Shown: positions 1 to 9,700 of the stretch, piece by piece
How positions within the stretch are numbered: position 1 is the first letter of the stretch
Layout of the letters: each line of letters starts with the position of its first letter
Origin: an uncultured Oscillospiraceae bacterium
Lineage (GTDB): Bacteria > Bacillota > Clostridia > Oscillospirales > Acutalibacteraceae
Reading direction: 5' to 3'
Length of the DNA stretch: 35,306 nt
Assembly (NCBI GenBank): GCA_900549155.1
Contig: URNF01000006.1
Location: forward strand, 1 to 35,306
The notes under the pieces: model-generated
What the model was told of the DNA's origin: nothing
Database searches by the model: none
Seen by the model: only the letters and a program-made list of their open reading frames with translations
Made by a program: the position numbers and the translations under genes

Positions 1-1494
1 ACCCGCCCACTGCGGCATGGTGTCGGTCTCGCGCTTGGCGGGACCGCCGCAGTGCGGACAGGTGGTGTTCACCCAGTCGGTCATCGCCGCCAGCGGCGAC
101 TCGCCGTTGTCGGTCGGCTCATAGCTTTCGACCTGCGGCAGCATCAGCGGCAGCTCGTTTTCCGGCACTGCCACGAAGCCGCACTTGTCACAATGCACAA
201 TCGGGATCGGCTCACCCCAATAGCGCTGGCGGGAGAAGACCCAGTCGCGCAGCTTATAGTTCACCTTGCGTTCGCCGATGCCCTTTTCCGTCAGGAAATC
301 CTTGATCGCTTCCTTTGCCTCGTCAACGGTCATGCCGTCGAGGAAGCCGGAGTTGACCATGATGCCGGTGGCGCAGTCGGTGAAGGCTTCCTTTTCCACA
401 TCACCGCCCTTGACGACCTCGATGATGGGCAGTCCGAACTTTTTCGCAAACTCCCAGTCACGCGTGTCGTGCGCGGGAACCGCCATGATGGCGCCCGTGC
501 CGTAGGACATGAGGACATAGTCGGAAATGAAGATCGGAATTTCCGTGTCATTCACAGGGTTGATCGCCGTCACGCCGTCAAGGCGCACACCGGTCTTGTC
601 CTTGGCGACCTCGGCACGCTCGAAATCGGATTTCTGCGCCGCCGCCTGCTGATAGGCTTTGACCTCGTCGAGATTCTTGATCTGTGCCGCCCATTTTTCC
701 AAAAGCGGATGCTCGGGCGAAATGACCATATAGGTCGCGCCGAACAGCGTGTCGGGACGGGTGGTATACACCTGCAGCGGGTCGCCGAGGGTGGTCTTGA
801 ACGTGACCTCGGCGCCGGTGGATCTGCCGATCCAGTTGAGCTGCTGCGCCCGCACCCGCTCGGGGTAATCGACCAGCGACAGATCGTCGATGAGTCGCTG
901 GGCATAGGCGGTGATCTTCAGCATCCACTGACTCTTGACCTTGTGCACGACCTCGCCGCCGCAGCGTTCGCAAACACCGTTCACGACTTCTTCGTTGGCA
1001 AGCACGCACTTGCAGCCGGTGCACCAGTTGACCGACATTTCTTTTTTGTATGCCAGCCCCTTTTTGAACATCTGCAGGAAGATCCACTGCGTCCATTTGT
1101 AATACTGCGGATCGGTGGTGTTGATCTCGCGCGTCCAGTCAAAGGACAGACCGAGCGACTGCAGCTGCGCCTTAAAGCGCGCCACGTTCTTTTCGGTCAC
1201 GACGGCGGGATGGATATGATTTTTGATCGCATAGTTTTCCGTGGGGAGACCGAACGCGTCCCAGCCCATGGGATAAAGGACATTATAGCCCTGCAAACGG
1301 CGCTTGCGCGCCACGATGTCCAGCGCCGTATAGGAGCGCGGATGGCCGACGTGCAGTCCCTGTCCCGACGGATAGGGAAACTCCACCAGCGCATAATAGG
1401 ACGGCTTTTCATGGCTGTCCGATGCGGCAAAGGTGTTTTCGGTCACCCATTTTTTCTGCCATTTTTTCTCGATCTCACTGTGATTGTAACGCAT
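1..1494 (-). CDS. leuS: Leucyl-tRNA synthetase, N-terminal part (cut by window edge)
   Basis: Class I aminoacyl-tRNA synthetase that charges tRNA-Leu in the cytoplasm. About 498 residues are visible, starting MRYNHSEIEKKWQKKW. The ATP-binding HIGH-type motif reads HVGH near residue 48 (GLHVGHPRSYTALD). A CxxC...CxxC zinc module (WCTGCKCVLANEE...CERCGG) follows at about residues 155-180. The CP1 editing domain comes next, with its Thr-rich segment (TTRPDTLFGAT) and the GTGAIMAVPAHDTRDWEFA stretch. A second CxxC pair (CDKC...CPHCGG) lies near the cut. The KMSKS loop and anticodon domain would be beyond base 1. The ATG directly abuts the rsfS stop and has a GAGGGG ribosome site 7 bases upstream. 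It is the last visible gene of the long minus-strand series. Confidence 0.97.
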   Translation of the reverse strand, partial: MRYNHSEIEKKWQKKWVTENTFAASDSHEKPSYYALVEFPYPSGQGLHVGHPRSYTALDIVARKRRLQGYNVLYPMGWDAFGLPTENYAIKNHIHPAVVTEKNVARFKAQLQSLGLSFDWTREINTTDPQYYKWTQWIFLQMFKKGLAYKKEMSVNWCTGCKCVLANEEVVNGVCERCGGEVVHKVKSQWMLKITAYAQRLIDDLSLVDYPERVRAQQLNWIGRSTGAEVTFKTTLGDPLQVYTTRPDTLFGATYMVISPEHPLLEKWAAQIKNLDEVKAYQQAAAQKSDFERAEVAKDKTGVRLDGVTAINPVNDTEIPIFISDYVLMSYGTGAIMAVPAHDTRDWEFAKKFGLPIIEVVKGGDVEKEAFTDCATGIMVNSGFLDGMTVDEAKEAIKDFLTEKGIGERKVNYKLRDWVFSRQRYWGEPIPIVHCDKCGFVAVPENELPLMLPQVESYEPTDNGESPLAAMTDWVNTTCPHCGGPAKRETDTMPQWAG

Positions 1495-1857
1495 TCAAAT
1501 CCCCTCGGTTTCCATATAGTCGGTGATGTCAACGGTCGTGCCGTCCTGCCACAAATGCTCAAGGTCATAGAAAAGGCGCGCATCCTTTGTGAAAATATGC
1601 ACGACCAGCGCGCCGAAATCCATCAGGATCCAGTTGGCAGCGGCATAGCCCTCGATACGCAGCGGGGAAAAGCCCGCCTTTGCCATGTCTTCCTCCACAT
1701 AGTCACACAGCGCCTTCACCTGCGTCGTGCTGCCGCCGCTGGCAAAAACAAAGTGGTCGGCGATGGGCGACACGGCTTCGACATCGATCGCCGTGATGTC
1801 CCGCGCCAAGTGCTTGTCAAGAGAGCGCACCGCGCACTCCAGTAGATTTTGTGTCAT
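1495..1857 (-). CDS. rsfS: Ribosomal silencing factor RsfS (YbeB/Iojap family)
   Basis: A 120-residue protein of normal family length. RsfS binds ribosomal protein L14 (uL14) and blocks subunit joining when nutrients are scarce. Family features are visible: an N-terminal helix, then DITAIDVEAVSPIADHFVFASG (a variant of the DI..ldv......DyfVi.sG pattern), the VKALCDYVEE helix, and the C-terminal W-x-L-x-DFG-x-x-VVHIF core (WILMDFGALVVHIF) followed by the aromatic LEHLW segment. The ATG has AGGAG ten bases upstream. It sits 5 bases after the LCP gene and directly abuts leuS. The order nadD-yqeK-(lcp)-rsfS-leuS is common in Clostridia and supports the assignment. Confidence 0.95.
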   Translation of the reverse strand: MTQNLLECAVRSLDKHLARDITAIDVEAVSPIADHFVFASGGSTTQVKALCDYVEEDMAKAGFSPLRIEGYAAANWILMDFGALVVHIFTKDARLFYDLEHLWQDGTTVDITDYMETEGI

Positions 1858-1862
1858 TCGCT

Positions 1863-3182
1863 TTATGCTCCTGTCGTGGCGGTCGTTGTTGCCGCCGTGG
1901 TCACGGTGTTTTTCTGTTCAACGGTCAAAGCAGACAGCTTCTGCTCCTTTGTGTCCGTCTTGCCCTTTGCGGAAGCAATTTCGGGAATTTGCAGATGCTC
2001 TTCCTTCATTTCCAGTCCGTAGGGGTTAAACTTGCTTTGCAGCAGCGTCAGCGCATCCGCGCGGGAAACGCCGTAGTAGGTGGCGCTGCCCTGCTTTGCC
2101 ACCGTTCCCGGCAGCAGATACACAGCGGAATTTTCAAGATCCAGCTTTTTGAAGCCGACGATCAGCTCGGTGAGTGCCTTGGCAAAGGTGACGTTGTCGG
2201 TGTTGCCGGAATGGATGCCCGCGAGCATTTTTGCCACCGATGCGGCGTCATTGTTCGCGCGGATCGGCGCAGCGCCGGACATCACGGTGGAAATGACCTT
2301 GTCATACAGCACATCCTCGTCCATCGCGGACAGGCGGGCGATGAGCGCCGCCCACACCTTGCGCTGTCTTTCAAGACGCTCGAGATCCTTTGCGGGCGTG
2401 CCGTTATAGTCATACTGATTGGCATAATACAGCACCGCGTCGCCGTCGAGCAGCACGGGACCCGCGGCATAGCTCACGTCGCCGATCTTCATCGCTTTTT
2501 CCAGCTCGATGTCGATACCGCCCGCATAGTTCACCATGTTCACAAGCGTTTCGCGGCTCAGGATGAAATAGTTATCGACCGGCATGCTGTATTGGTCGTT
2601 GAAAACCGCCAAAAGGCTTTCCACCGACGAGCCGGTCTTTTCGGTGAGCTTTGTGTCGCACACCGTGTGCTTGCCGTCTTTTCTCTCCGGCTCAAACACC
2701 TGCTTGCGGCAGGTCTCGCACCAGACAAGCGGTGTCGGATTGCTCCAGACATTGCCGATGCGGGAAACCGTCCAGGCGCCGCCCGTGCCGATATAGGTGT
2801 CGGTCGGCACCTGCAGCAGCTGCAGCGTTTTCGCTTTTTTGTCATAGCAGACAAGCGTCAGCATATCCATGGCGCTCGTCTCGTTCTCGCCCGTTACACC
2901 CACTAAGAAATACGACACCTTGCGCTCCTGCGCCACCGGCGTGGTATCATAGGTGTTGAGCGTCACGTCGTGCTTGTTGCCGCCGGACGAAAGGCTGGAG
3001 ACAACGCCGAAGATCATCACGCCGATGAATGCCAGCGACAGCGTGACCAAAACGGCAACCAGCACCCGCACGATGATCGTGCCCGCTGTTGCCTTTTTCT
3101 TCTTTTTCTTTGCTTTCTTGGAAACACCGGCGGTGGAAGCAAGGCTCACCTGCTTTTCCCGCTTTTTTTCTCTGTCAGCCAT
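1863..3182 (-). CDS. LytR-CpsA-Psr (LCP) family membrane protein, divergent
   Basis: A 439-residue single-pass membrane protein. It has a very Lys-rich cytoplasmic tail (residues 1-31), a transmembrane segment at about 34-61 and an extracellular LCP domain at about 85-285. LCP enzymes normally move undecaprenyl-phosphate-linked polymers onto peptidoglycan. Recognisable blocks are MDMLTLVCYDKKAKTLQLL, VPTDTYI, the GSSVESLLAVFNDQYSMPVDNYF stretch, VNYAGGIDIEL and DLERLERQRKVW. Two blocks that usually carry phosphate-binding arginines are altered: the canonical PRDTYV reads PTDTYI (Thr128), and the canonical RxR before the DxxR helix reads NQY (residues 255-257). There is also an insert with four-Cys potential (C155, C158 and C175, plus C112). 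The tail is Thr-rich. The gene overlaps the end of nadD-yqeK by 8 bases and has a good GGGAGG site. The family call is secure; transferase activity is uncertain. Confidence 0.85.
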   Translation of the reverse strand: MADREKKREKQVSLASTAGVSKKAKKKKKKATAGTIIVRVLVAVLVTLSLAFIGVMIFGVVSSLSSGGNKHDVTLNTYDTTPVAQERKVSYFLVGVTGENETSAMDMLTLVCYDKKAKTLQLLQVPTDTYIGTGGAWTVSRIGNVWSNPTPLVWCETCRKQVFEPERKDGKHTVCDTKLTEKTGSSVESLLAVFNDQYSMPVDNYFILSRETLVNMVNYAGGIDIELEKAMKIGDVSYAAGPVLLDGDAVLYYANQYDYNGTPAKDLERLERQRKVWAALIARLSAMDEDVLYDKVISTVMSGAAPIRANNDAASVAKMLAGIHSGNTDNVTFAKALTELIVGFKKLDLENSAVYLLPGTVAKQGSATYYGVSRADALTLLQSKFNPYGLEMKEEHLQIPEIASAKGKTDTKEQKLSALTVEQKNTVTTAATTTATTGA

Positions 3183-4362
3183 GTTGTCCTCCCTCTGTCA
3201 GCTCCTGCAACGCCGCCAGCGTGTCGGGATGCACCCGCGCGCCCTTTCTTTGCAGGTCGTCAATGGTATAGCGCAGCGCATACCGCATCGCGTCCTCAAG
3301 GGAAACATCCGCCAGCGCCCGCATCTTGTCCACATCGGGATAGTTGCGGTCGGCGGAAATGAAATCCGCCACGAAAACGATCTTTTCGAGCAGGGACATC
3401 CCCGCGCGCCCCGTGGTGTGATACCGCACGGCGTTCAGAAGATCACGATCGTCGATATGCAGGATATGCTCAATAAATGCCGCACCGGCGCGCGCATGCC
3501 AGAGCTTTTGCGCGTCCTTTTCGACATCATCTAGCAGTATACCAAAATCTTTGAAAATTTGCAACTGTTCCGAAGGAGAAATATCCTTCATCACATCGTG
3601 CAGCAGTCCCGCCACGCGTGCCTTGTCGGGATCACCGCCATAGCGGCGCGCAAGATATTCGGCGGACTTTGCCACCTCGAGCGAATGCAGAAAGCGATGG
3701 TCGCTCTCGCGCCGTCTGATAATTTCGATGAACTGCGGCTCCATGCTTTTGAGATCCACTGTTTCCCGCCCCCGATACAAGCCTTTTTCGGCAATATATG
3801 CCGCAACACGCGGCGGCAGCATATCCGCCGCCGCATCCCCCGCCGCGATCGCCGCGCGGACGGCGGTGGACGATATGTCCCCCACCGCCGTTTCGGCGAT
3901 ATAAAATTTTCCGTTTTGCGGCAGCGTCGCCGCATATGCCCGCAGCGCGTCGGCACCGACGCCGTCGCGCGGGACGGTGCACACGGTCGCCATATCGAGA
4001 ATTTCCTCAAAATGATACCATGTGCCGAGCGTCAGAAACATGTCCGCGCCCACCAGCAAAAACCATTCATTCTGCGGATTTTCCGCGTGCAAAGCGTGCA
4101 GCGTGTCCGCCGTGAAGCTCGCGCCGCCGCGCCGAATTTCCATGTCCGACACGAAAAAGCGGGCGTCCTCTTTTGCCGCCAGGCGGCACATTTCGAGCCG
4201 ATCGGCGGCGGGCGCCATCGATGCTTTCAGCTTGTGCGGCGGGACAAAGGTCGGCATGAGCAGCACCCGATCCAGTCCCAGCGCATCCGCGACAAGCTGT
4301 GCCGAGCGGATGTGCGCCGTGTGGATCGGATCGAACGTGCCGCCGAACAGTGCGACCCTCAT
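3175..4362 (-). CDS. nadD: Fused nicotinate-nucleotide adenylyltransferase (NadD) and YqeK HD-domain phosphohydrolase
   Basis: A 395-residue fusion. Residues 1 to about 198 are NadD, which makes nicotinate adenine dinucleotide from NaMN and ATP. Visible motifs are GGTFDPIHTAH (7-17, nucleotidyl-transferase T/HxxH), PPHK (41-44) and the ISSTAVR motif (163-169). Residues about 207-395 are a YqeK-type HD domain. YqeK family members hydrolyse diadenosine tetraphosphate. Its metal ligands appear as H226, the HD pair H255-D256, H289, H315 and D333. In most Firmicutes nadD and yqeK are adjacent separate genes; here they form one open frame, joined without a visible linker stop. The start ATG overlaps the yhbY stop (ATGA), suggesting translational coupling, because no strong ribosome site is present. 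Both activities look intact. Confidence 0.95.
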   Translation of the reverse strand: MRVALFGGTFDPIHTAHIRSAQLVADALGLDRVLLMPTFVPPHKLKASMAPAADRLEMCRLAAKEDARFFVSDMEIRRGGASFTADTLHALHAENPQNEWFLLVGADMFLTLGTWYHFEEILDMATVCTVPRDGVGADALRAYAATLPQNGKFYIAETAVGDISSTAVRAAIAAGDAAADMLPPRVAAYIAEKGLYRGRETVDLKSMEPQFIEIIRRRESDHRFLHSLEVAKSAEYLARRYGGDPDKARVAGLLHDVMKDISPSEQLQIFKDFGILLDDVEKDAQKLWHARAGAAFIEHILHIDDRDLLNAVRYHTTGRAGMSLLEKIVFVADFISADRNYPDVDKMRALADVSLEDAMRYALRYTIDDLQRKGARVHPDTLAALQELTEGGQHG

Positions 4363-4655
4363 GCCCGCGGCAGCCGCAGCTGCGGCTCTTTTGCGGGACG
4401 GTAGAGCACAAAGGTGCGTCCCATCACATGCACCACCGTGGCATTCACGGCGGCGGCAAGCGCCTCGGCTGCCTCGCGGGCGGTCTGCGGTGCGGACTCC
4501 AGCACCTTGCCCTTGATCAGCTCCCGCGCTTCCAGCGCGTCGTCCGCCTGTTTTTCGAGCGTCGCGATCACGCCGCCCTTGCCGACGTGCACGATCGGCT
4601 GCAAGCCGTTTGCCATCGCGCGCAGAAAAGCGCGCTGTTTTCCGGTCAAAGTCAT
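4359..4655 (-). CDS. yhbY: YhbY/CRM-domain RNA-binding ribosome assembly protein
   Basis: A 98-residue protein, essentially a single CRM domain, which binds RNA and associates with the pre-50S ribosomal subunit. It starts with the family hallmark MTLTGKQRAFLRAMANGLQP, followed by the VGKGG loop (the GxxG-like RNA-binding loop), the helical DALEARELIKGKV block (a variant of al...ELiKvkv) and the terminal strand GRTFVLYRP, which matches G....lYR. The ATG has GGAG upstream. It overlaps nadD-yqeK by 4 bases. The order yhbY-nadD-yqeK-rsfS is conserved in Firmicutes. Confidence 0.95.
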   Translation of the reverse strand: MTLTGKQRAFLRAMANGLQPIVHVGKGGVIATLEKQADDALEARELIKGKVLESAPQTAREAAEALAAAVNATVVHVMGRTFVLYRPAKEPQLRLPRA

Positions 4656-4674
4656 TTCATTTCTCCGTTTCTCG

Positions 4675-5286
4675 TCATTTCTGATAGGTCTGCATATATG
4701 CCGTCAGCTGCGGCACAAATGCCCGCAGCGCCTCGCCGCGATGGCTGATGGCATCCTTTTCGGCGGCGGAAAGCTCGGCAAAGGTCTTGCCCGCGTGCGC
4801 ATCCGGCAGAAACACGGGATCATAGCCGAACCCGTCCGTTCCCCGCGGCGCAAAGGCGATCTTTCCCTCACACGTTCCCGACGCCGTCACCATGTCGCCG
4901 TTCGGGAACACAAGACACACCGCGCAGACAAAGCGCGCCGTGCGTTTTTCGGCGGGAACGTTTTCGAGCGCTTTCAGCAGCTTTTGCATGCGGTCGGCGT
5001 CGGTGGCATTTTCCCCCGCATAGCGCGCGGAGTATACCCCCGGTGCACCGTCGAGCGCGTCCACCGCCAGTCCCGAATCGTCGGCGACGGCGCAAAGCCC
5101 CGTGAAGCGGCAGGCATCTGCCGCCTTGATGAGCGCGTTTTCCGCAAACGTCTCGCCCGTTTCCTCGGCTTCGGGCAGCGTGATGCCGAGCATGCGGTCG
5201 GTCACGACCTCCATGCCGAGCGGCTGCAATATCCGCCGGATTTCTTCCAATTTATGCGCATTATGCGTTGCAACAATACACTGCAT
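4675..5286 (-). CDS. rdgB: Non-canonical purine NTP pyrophosphatase (RdgB/HAM1, XTP/dITP diphosphatase)
   Basis: About 203 residues. It hydrolyses dITP, XTP and similar damaged purine nucleotides to monophosphates so they are not incorporated into DNA or RNA. Diagnostic motifs in order: VATHNAHKLEEI near the start (T/SxNxxK), VADDSGLAVDALDGAPGVYS with catalytic acids, SARYAG, GFGYDPVF and SHRGEALR near the end. I chose the ATG at 5286 because a GGAG lies 7 bases before it. An upstream in-frame ATG at 5292 overlaps the ftsY stop as ATGA but is only 1 base from the same GGAG; it would add two residues. It lies in the operon between ftsY and yhbY. Confidence 0.96.
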   Translation of the reverse strand: MQCIVATHNAHKLEEIRRILQPLGMEVVTDRMLGITLPEAEETGETFAENALIKAADACRFTGLCAVADDSGLAVDALDGAPGVYSARYAGENATDADRMQKLLKALENVPAEKRTARFVCAVCLVFPNGDMVTASGTCEGKIAFAPRGTDGFGYDPVFLPDAHAGKTFAELSAAEKDAISHRGEALRAFVPQLTAYMQTYQK

Positions 5287-5288
5287 AC

Positions 5289-6197
5289 TCATTCTCCGAA
5301 CATACCGGCGGCGAACGCATCCGGATCAAACGGCTGCAGATCGTCGATGCCCTCGCCGACGCCGACAAATTTCACCGGCACCTGCAGATCGCCGCGCAGC
5401 GCCAAGACCACGCCGCCGCGTGCCGTGCCGTCCAGCTTGGTGAGCACGATGCCGGTGATACCGGCAACCTCTTTGAATTCCCGCGCCTGACTCACGGCGT
5501 TTTGTCCCGTGGTCGCGTCGAGCACAAGCAGCACCTCTTTGTCCGCATCCGGCAGCTCGCGGTCGATGATGCGGCTGATCTTGTGCAGCTCTTCCATCAG
5601 ATTTTTCTTGTTGTGCAGTCTGCCCGCCGTGTCGCACAGCACCACATCGCACCCGCGTGCTTTTGCCGCCGCGATCGCATCAAACACCACAGCGCCCGGA
5701 TCGGCGCCCTGGGTGTGCCGCACAATGTCGACATCGGCGCGCTTTGCCCAAACGTCGAGCTGCTCGATCGCCGCGTCACGGAAGGTATCCGCCGCGGCAA
5801 GCAGCACCTTTTTGCCGTCGTTTTTCAGATTATATGCCAGCTTGCCGACGGTGGTGGTCTTGCCCACACCGTTGACGCCGATCATGAGAATGACTGACGG
5901 GCGGGTGGAAAGCTGCAGCTCCTGCCCGCCGCGCAGCATGTCGGCGACCAGTTCCTGCAGCAGCGCCCGCACCTCTTTGGGATCGGTCACCTTGCGCTCC
6001 TTCACCGTCTGCTCCAGCTTTTCGCGCAGCAGCGCGGCAGTGGTCGTGCCGACATCGCTCATGATGAGAATTTCTTCCAATTCATCCATCAGCTCGCGGT
6101 CGATCTTCGTGAAGCCGCGCAGCATATCGCCGATCGAACCGGCGACGGCGTCGCGCGTCTTTTTCAGTCCGCCCGCGATCTTTTCAAAAAAGCCCAT
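5289..6197 (-). CDS. ftsY: Signal recognition particle receptor FtsY
   Basis: A 302-residue SRP GTPase that docks Ffh-nascent chain complexes at the membrane. It starts MGFFEKIAGGLKKTRDAV, an amphipathic membrane-targeting helix, followed by the short N domain. The G domain shows GVNGVGKTTT (G1 P-loop), the DTFRDAAIEQL segment, DTAGRLHNKKNLMEEL (G3), TKLDGTARGG (G4) and the closing FVGVGEGIDDLQPFDP. The acidic A domain is absent, as is usual in Firmicutes. The chosen ATG at 6197 has GAGAGG 7 bases upstream; an in-frame GTG at 6212 overlaps the stop of the preceding gene as GTGA and would add five residues. The ffh/ylxM pair that often follows ftsY is not present here. Confidence 0.97.
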   Translation of the reverse strand: MGFFEKIAGGLKKTRDAVAGSIGDMLRGFTKIDRELMDELEEILIMSDVGTTTAALLREKLEQTVKERKVTDPKEVRALLQELVADMLRGGQELQLSTRPSVILMIGVNGVGKTTTVGKLAYNLKNDGKKVLLAAADTFRDAAIEQLDVWAKRADVDIVRHTQGADPGAVVFDAIAAAKARGCDVVLCDTAGRLHNKKNLMEELHKISRIIDRELPDADKEVLLVLDATTGQNAVSQAREFKEVAGITGIVLTKLDGTARGGVVLALRGDLQVPVKFVGVGEGIDDLQPFDPDAFAAGMFGE

Positions 6198-6208
6198 CTT
6201 TCTACCTC

Positions 6209-6718
6209 TCACGTTATGATTTTATACGGCACGCGCTTCTCCATGCACAAATACTGAAAAAGCCCCTGTGCCGTGCCGCGGGTAAAGGCGGCAAACGGCA
6301 GCACTATCGCCTTGCTGTCACTGATGAACAGAAACAGTGCGTCCGCTGTCCGCACCACGCGGTACAGCTCGTCATAGCGGATGCGCTCCTCGCTTTTCGG
6401 CGTGAAATCCAGGATGTCCTCCGCAAAAAAGCGCACGGTATAGGGCAGGTTGGCGGCAAAACGGTTCGTTTCGAAGGCACGCTTTGCCATCGTCTTCGGA
6501 GATGTCACCATCAAAACGATCAGAAAAACACCGAGCGCCAACAACAAGATCGCCAAAAACCAGCTATCCAGCGTCATCAGCACCAGCGACAAAAAGAAAA
6601 ACAGTCCCGCGAAAGTACCGTATAACGCACCCGCGTGCTGTAAGCGCATCATCGCGCGGTTCATCCGCTCATATGTGCAGGCATCGAGCACACTTCTCAC
6701 TTCAAAGATCGGTTCCAT
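6209..6718 (-). CDS. YcxB-like small membrane protein, function unknown
   Basis: A 169-residue protein. About 30 N-terminal residues (MEPIFEVRSVLDACTYERMN) precede two close hydrophobic segments (about 32-50 and 52-73, forming a hairpin). The C-terminal part is soluble and probably cytoplasmic. It carries the pattern DFTPKSEERIRYDELYRVVR, then LFLFISDSKAIVLP, which resembles YcxB-like domains (a pleckstrin-like beta domain after two membrane helices). No enzyme motif is visible. The ATG has a strong GAGGAGG site. It sits between smc and ftsY, 10 bases after the smc stop. That position says it is co-transcribed with them but does not reveal a role. The family call is by pattern only. Confidence 0.7.
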   Translation of the reverse strand: MEPIFEVRSVLDACTYERMNRAMMRLQHAGALYGTFAGLFFFLSLVLMTLDSWFLAILLLALGVFLIVLMVTSPKTMAKRAFETNRFAANLPYTVRFFAEDILDFTPKSEERIRYDELYRVVRTADALFLFISDSKAIVLPFAAFTRGTAQGLFQYLCMEKRVPYKIIT

Positions 6719-6728
6719 ATTCCCCTCC

Positions 6729-9700
6729 TCATCCGTTTTGCTGCTGCAGCTTCAGTCCGAGCTTTTCCTCGACCTCGCTGGCGCGCAGCTCAAGCAGCTT
6801 GGAAACGCCGCGTTCCTGCATCGTCACGCCATACAGCGTGTCCGCCTCTTCCATCGTGCCGCGGCGGTGGGTGATGGCGATGAACTGCGTTTTGTCGCAC
6901 ATGCGGCGCAGATATGCCGCATAGCGGTCAACGTTCACATCGTCAAGCGCCGCCTCGATCTCGTCCAGCACGCAGAACGGCGAGGGCGTAACCTTCAGAA
7001 TGGCAAACAGCAGCGCGATCGCCGCCAGCGCCTTTTCGCCGCCGGACAGCGCCGCGAGATTCAGAATGACCTTTCCGGGCGGCTGGATATACATTTCGAT
7101 GCCCGACCCCAAAATATCGTCGGGGTTGGAAAGCTTCAGCTCGCCCTTGCCGCCGCCGAAGATTTCGGAAAAGACGATCCCATAGTAATAATTGATCTGC
7201 TTGAAGCGTTCAAGGAAGATCTCGCGCATATGTACGGTGAGATCCTCGATCTGCCGCAAAAGCTCGTTGCGGGACGTTTCCACATCCTCGACGTTGGTCT
7301 TCATGAACTGATAGCGCTCGTTGACCTCGGCATATTCCTCGATGGCGCCGACATTCACGTTGCCGAGCGCGCGAATCTTGTTTTTCAGCTCCGTCACGCG
7401 GCGATTTGCCGCCCCGACATCCTCGATGGGCTTTGCCACCGCCTCCGCTTCCATGCGGGTCAGCTCATATTCCTCATACAAGCGGCGGGTGAGATCGTCG
7501 GTCTGCTTCTGCACGGCGACCTGCTTTTCTTCCAGTCGCGCAACCTCCTGACCGAGATGCTCCCGCTCCTCGTTTTTCTCGCGCGATTTGCGGCGCAGCG
7601 CGGTCTGCTCTGCCTCGCCCTCCTGCCGTTTGGCAATGAGTGCCTCGATGTCCTTTGTCGCATCCTGCGCCTTTTCGCGCAGCGCGGCGGCGGCTTTTTC
7701 CGTCTCCTGCACCTGCGCCGCGATGGCGTCGTTCATATCCTTCAGCGCTTTGATCTGTTCGCCGAGTGCCGCACGGTGACCGCCCGCATCGGCGCGGCGC
7801 GCTTCAAGCGCTTCGATCGCCTGTTCGATGCCCTCGATCTCCTTGGCGGCGGCAAGCGCATCCAAACGCACCTGCGCGATCGCCGCCGACAGTTCCTCGC
7901 GCTGTGCGGCAAGGGCGCGGCGTCCGCCCGAACGGCTTTCGATCTCCGCTTCCACTGCTTCCTGCTCGGCAGTGACCTTTTCAATCGCCGCCGTCGCTTC
8001 CGCCGACTGTGCCTTTGCCCCGGCAGCGCGCTCCTGCAGCGACGCAATTTCCGCCGTGTGCTCTTCCAGCGCGGCACGGTTTGCCGCCGTCTGCTCCCGC
8101 AGGCGGCGCACCTCGCCCTCGCAGCGGATGCGATCCTCACCGGCGGTGACAAGCTCACCCTTTGCACCGGTCAGCGCCGCTTCCACCGCCGCGATGTCGC
8201 GTTTCAGCTGCTCATAGGTTTCGGTGGCTTCCTTTGCCTTTGCGGCAAGTGCTTTCGCCTCGGTCTGCAATTTTTCAATTTCCGCGCGGCGGGACAAAAG
8301 CCCTGCACCCTTGACGCTGGAGCCGCCGGTCAGCGAGCCGCCGGCGTTGACGACCTGTCCGTCCAGCGTGACCACGCGGAATTTATAGCCATATTTCCGT
8401 GCGATGGCGGTCGCGTCGTCCATATCCTCCGCGATCACCGTCCTGCCGAGCAGGTTCTCTGCAATTTCCGCATACTGCGGCTCAAAGGTCACAAGATCGG
8501 CGGCAATGCCGACAAAGCCCGCTTCGCCGCTCGGCTGTTCCCGCAGCCTTGTGCCGCGGATGTTCGACAGCGGCAAAAACGTGACACGTCCGCCGCGCGT
8601 CTCCTTCAAAAAGCGAATGGCGCGTTTGGCGTCCTCGTCGCGGTCGCAGACAAGATTCTGTGCCGCCGCGCCGAGCGCCGTTTCGATCGCCAGCGCATAG
8701 TCCGCCTGCGCACGGATAAGCCGCGACACAGGTCCGTGGATGCCGCGCAGCGCGCCGCGTCCCGCTTCTTTCATGACCGCCTTGACGCTTTGCGCAAAGC
8801 CGTCGAGGTTGCGTTCCAGCTCTTCCAAAAGCCGTGCGCGGCGGGACTTTTCCTCCGCGTCCAGCGTCAGCTTGTCCGCCTGCGCTTTTGCCGCATCCAC
8901 CTTGCCGATGCGCGCGTCATACCGCATCTGATAGCCGCCGACCGTATTCTGCAGCGACTCCACCTGCTCATTGCAGGCGGCAAGCTCCTTTTCCATTTCG
9001 CGCAGCTGCCCGTCCGCCGTGCTGCTTTGCGCGGTCTTGAGCGCCACGGCAGCCGTCACCTGCGACAGACGCAGCGTGATCTCGGCAAGCGTCGAGTCGC
9101 CGGTGCTGACCTGCACGCGCAGGTCGGAAAGCTGCAGGGCGAGCGCCGCCGCCTTTTCGGACAGCGCCTGCACCTCGCCCGCCGCCGCCTCGCCCGCGCG
9201 GGACAGCTCTTCCATCTGCTCCGAAAGCGCCAGCTGCTGCTGCTCGGCATCGTGGATGGCGGTGTGCTTTTGCTCGATCTCGGCGCGCTTTGCCGCGATG
9301 TCCTCGTCGATGTGCGCATCGCCCGATGCAGAATCGGCAATTTCGCCCTCGATGCGGGCGATGTTTTCCTCGTTGTGGGTAATATCGTTTCGGAGCACCG
9401 CCGCACGGCTGTCCTCCTGTGCCGCCTGCTCGATGAGCAGCTGGCTCTGACGGCGGATGTCGTCCATCTGCACCGTCAGCTGCTGCGCGGCAGCGGCGAT
9501 CTGTTCGATCTCCTCTTCAAACTGCTCCTGCGCCGCGCCTGCGTCCTCATACTGGGTGCGGGCAAGCTCCAGCTTTGCGTCCAGCTCGCGCAGCACACTG
9601 CGCGATGCGTTCATGGTGCGCAGCCACAGCCCGATCTCCAGTTCCTTTTTCTCGCCCGCAAGCGTCAGATACTGCTTTGCCTTTTCGCACTGCTGGGCAA

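Noticed and set aside
52..1845. 597-codon plus-strand open frame over leuS and rsfS
   Set aside because: The reverse strand encodes clear LeuRS and RsfS sequence through the whole span.
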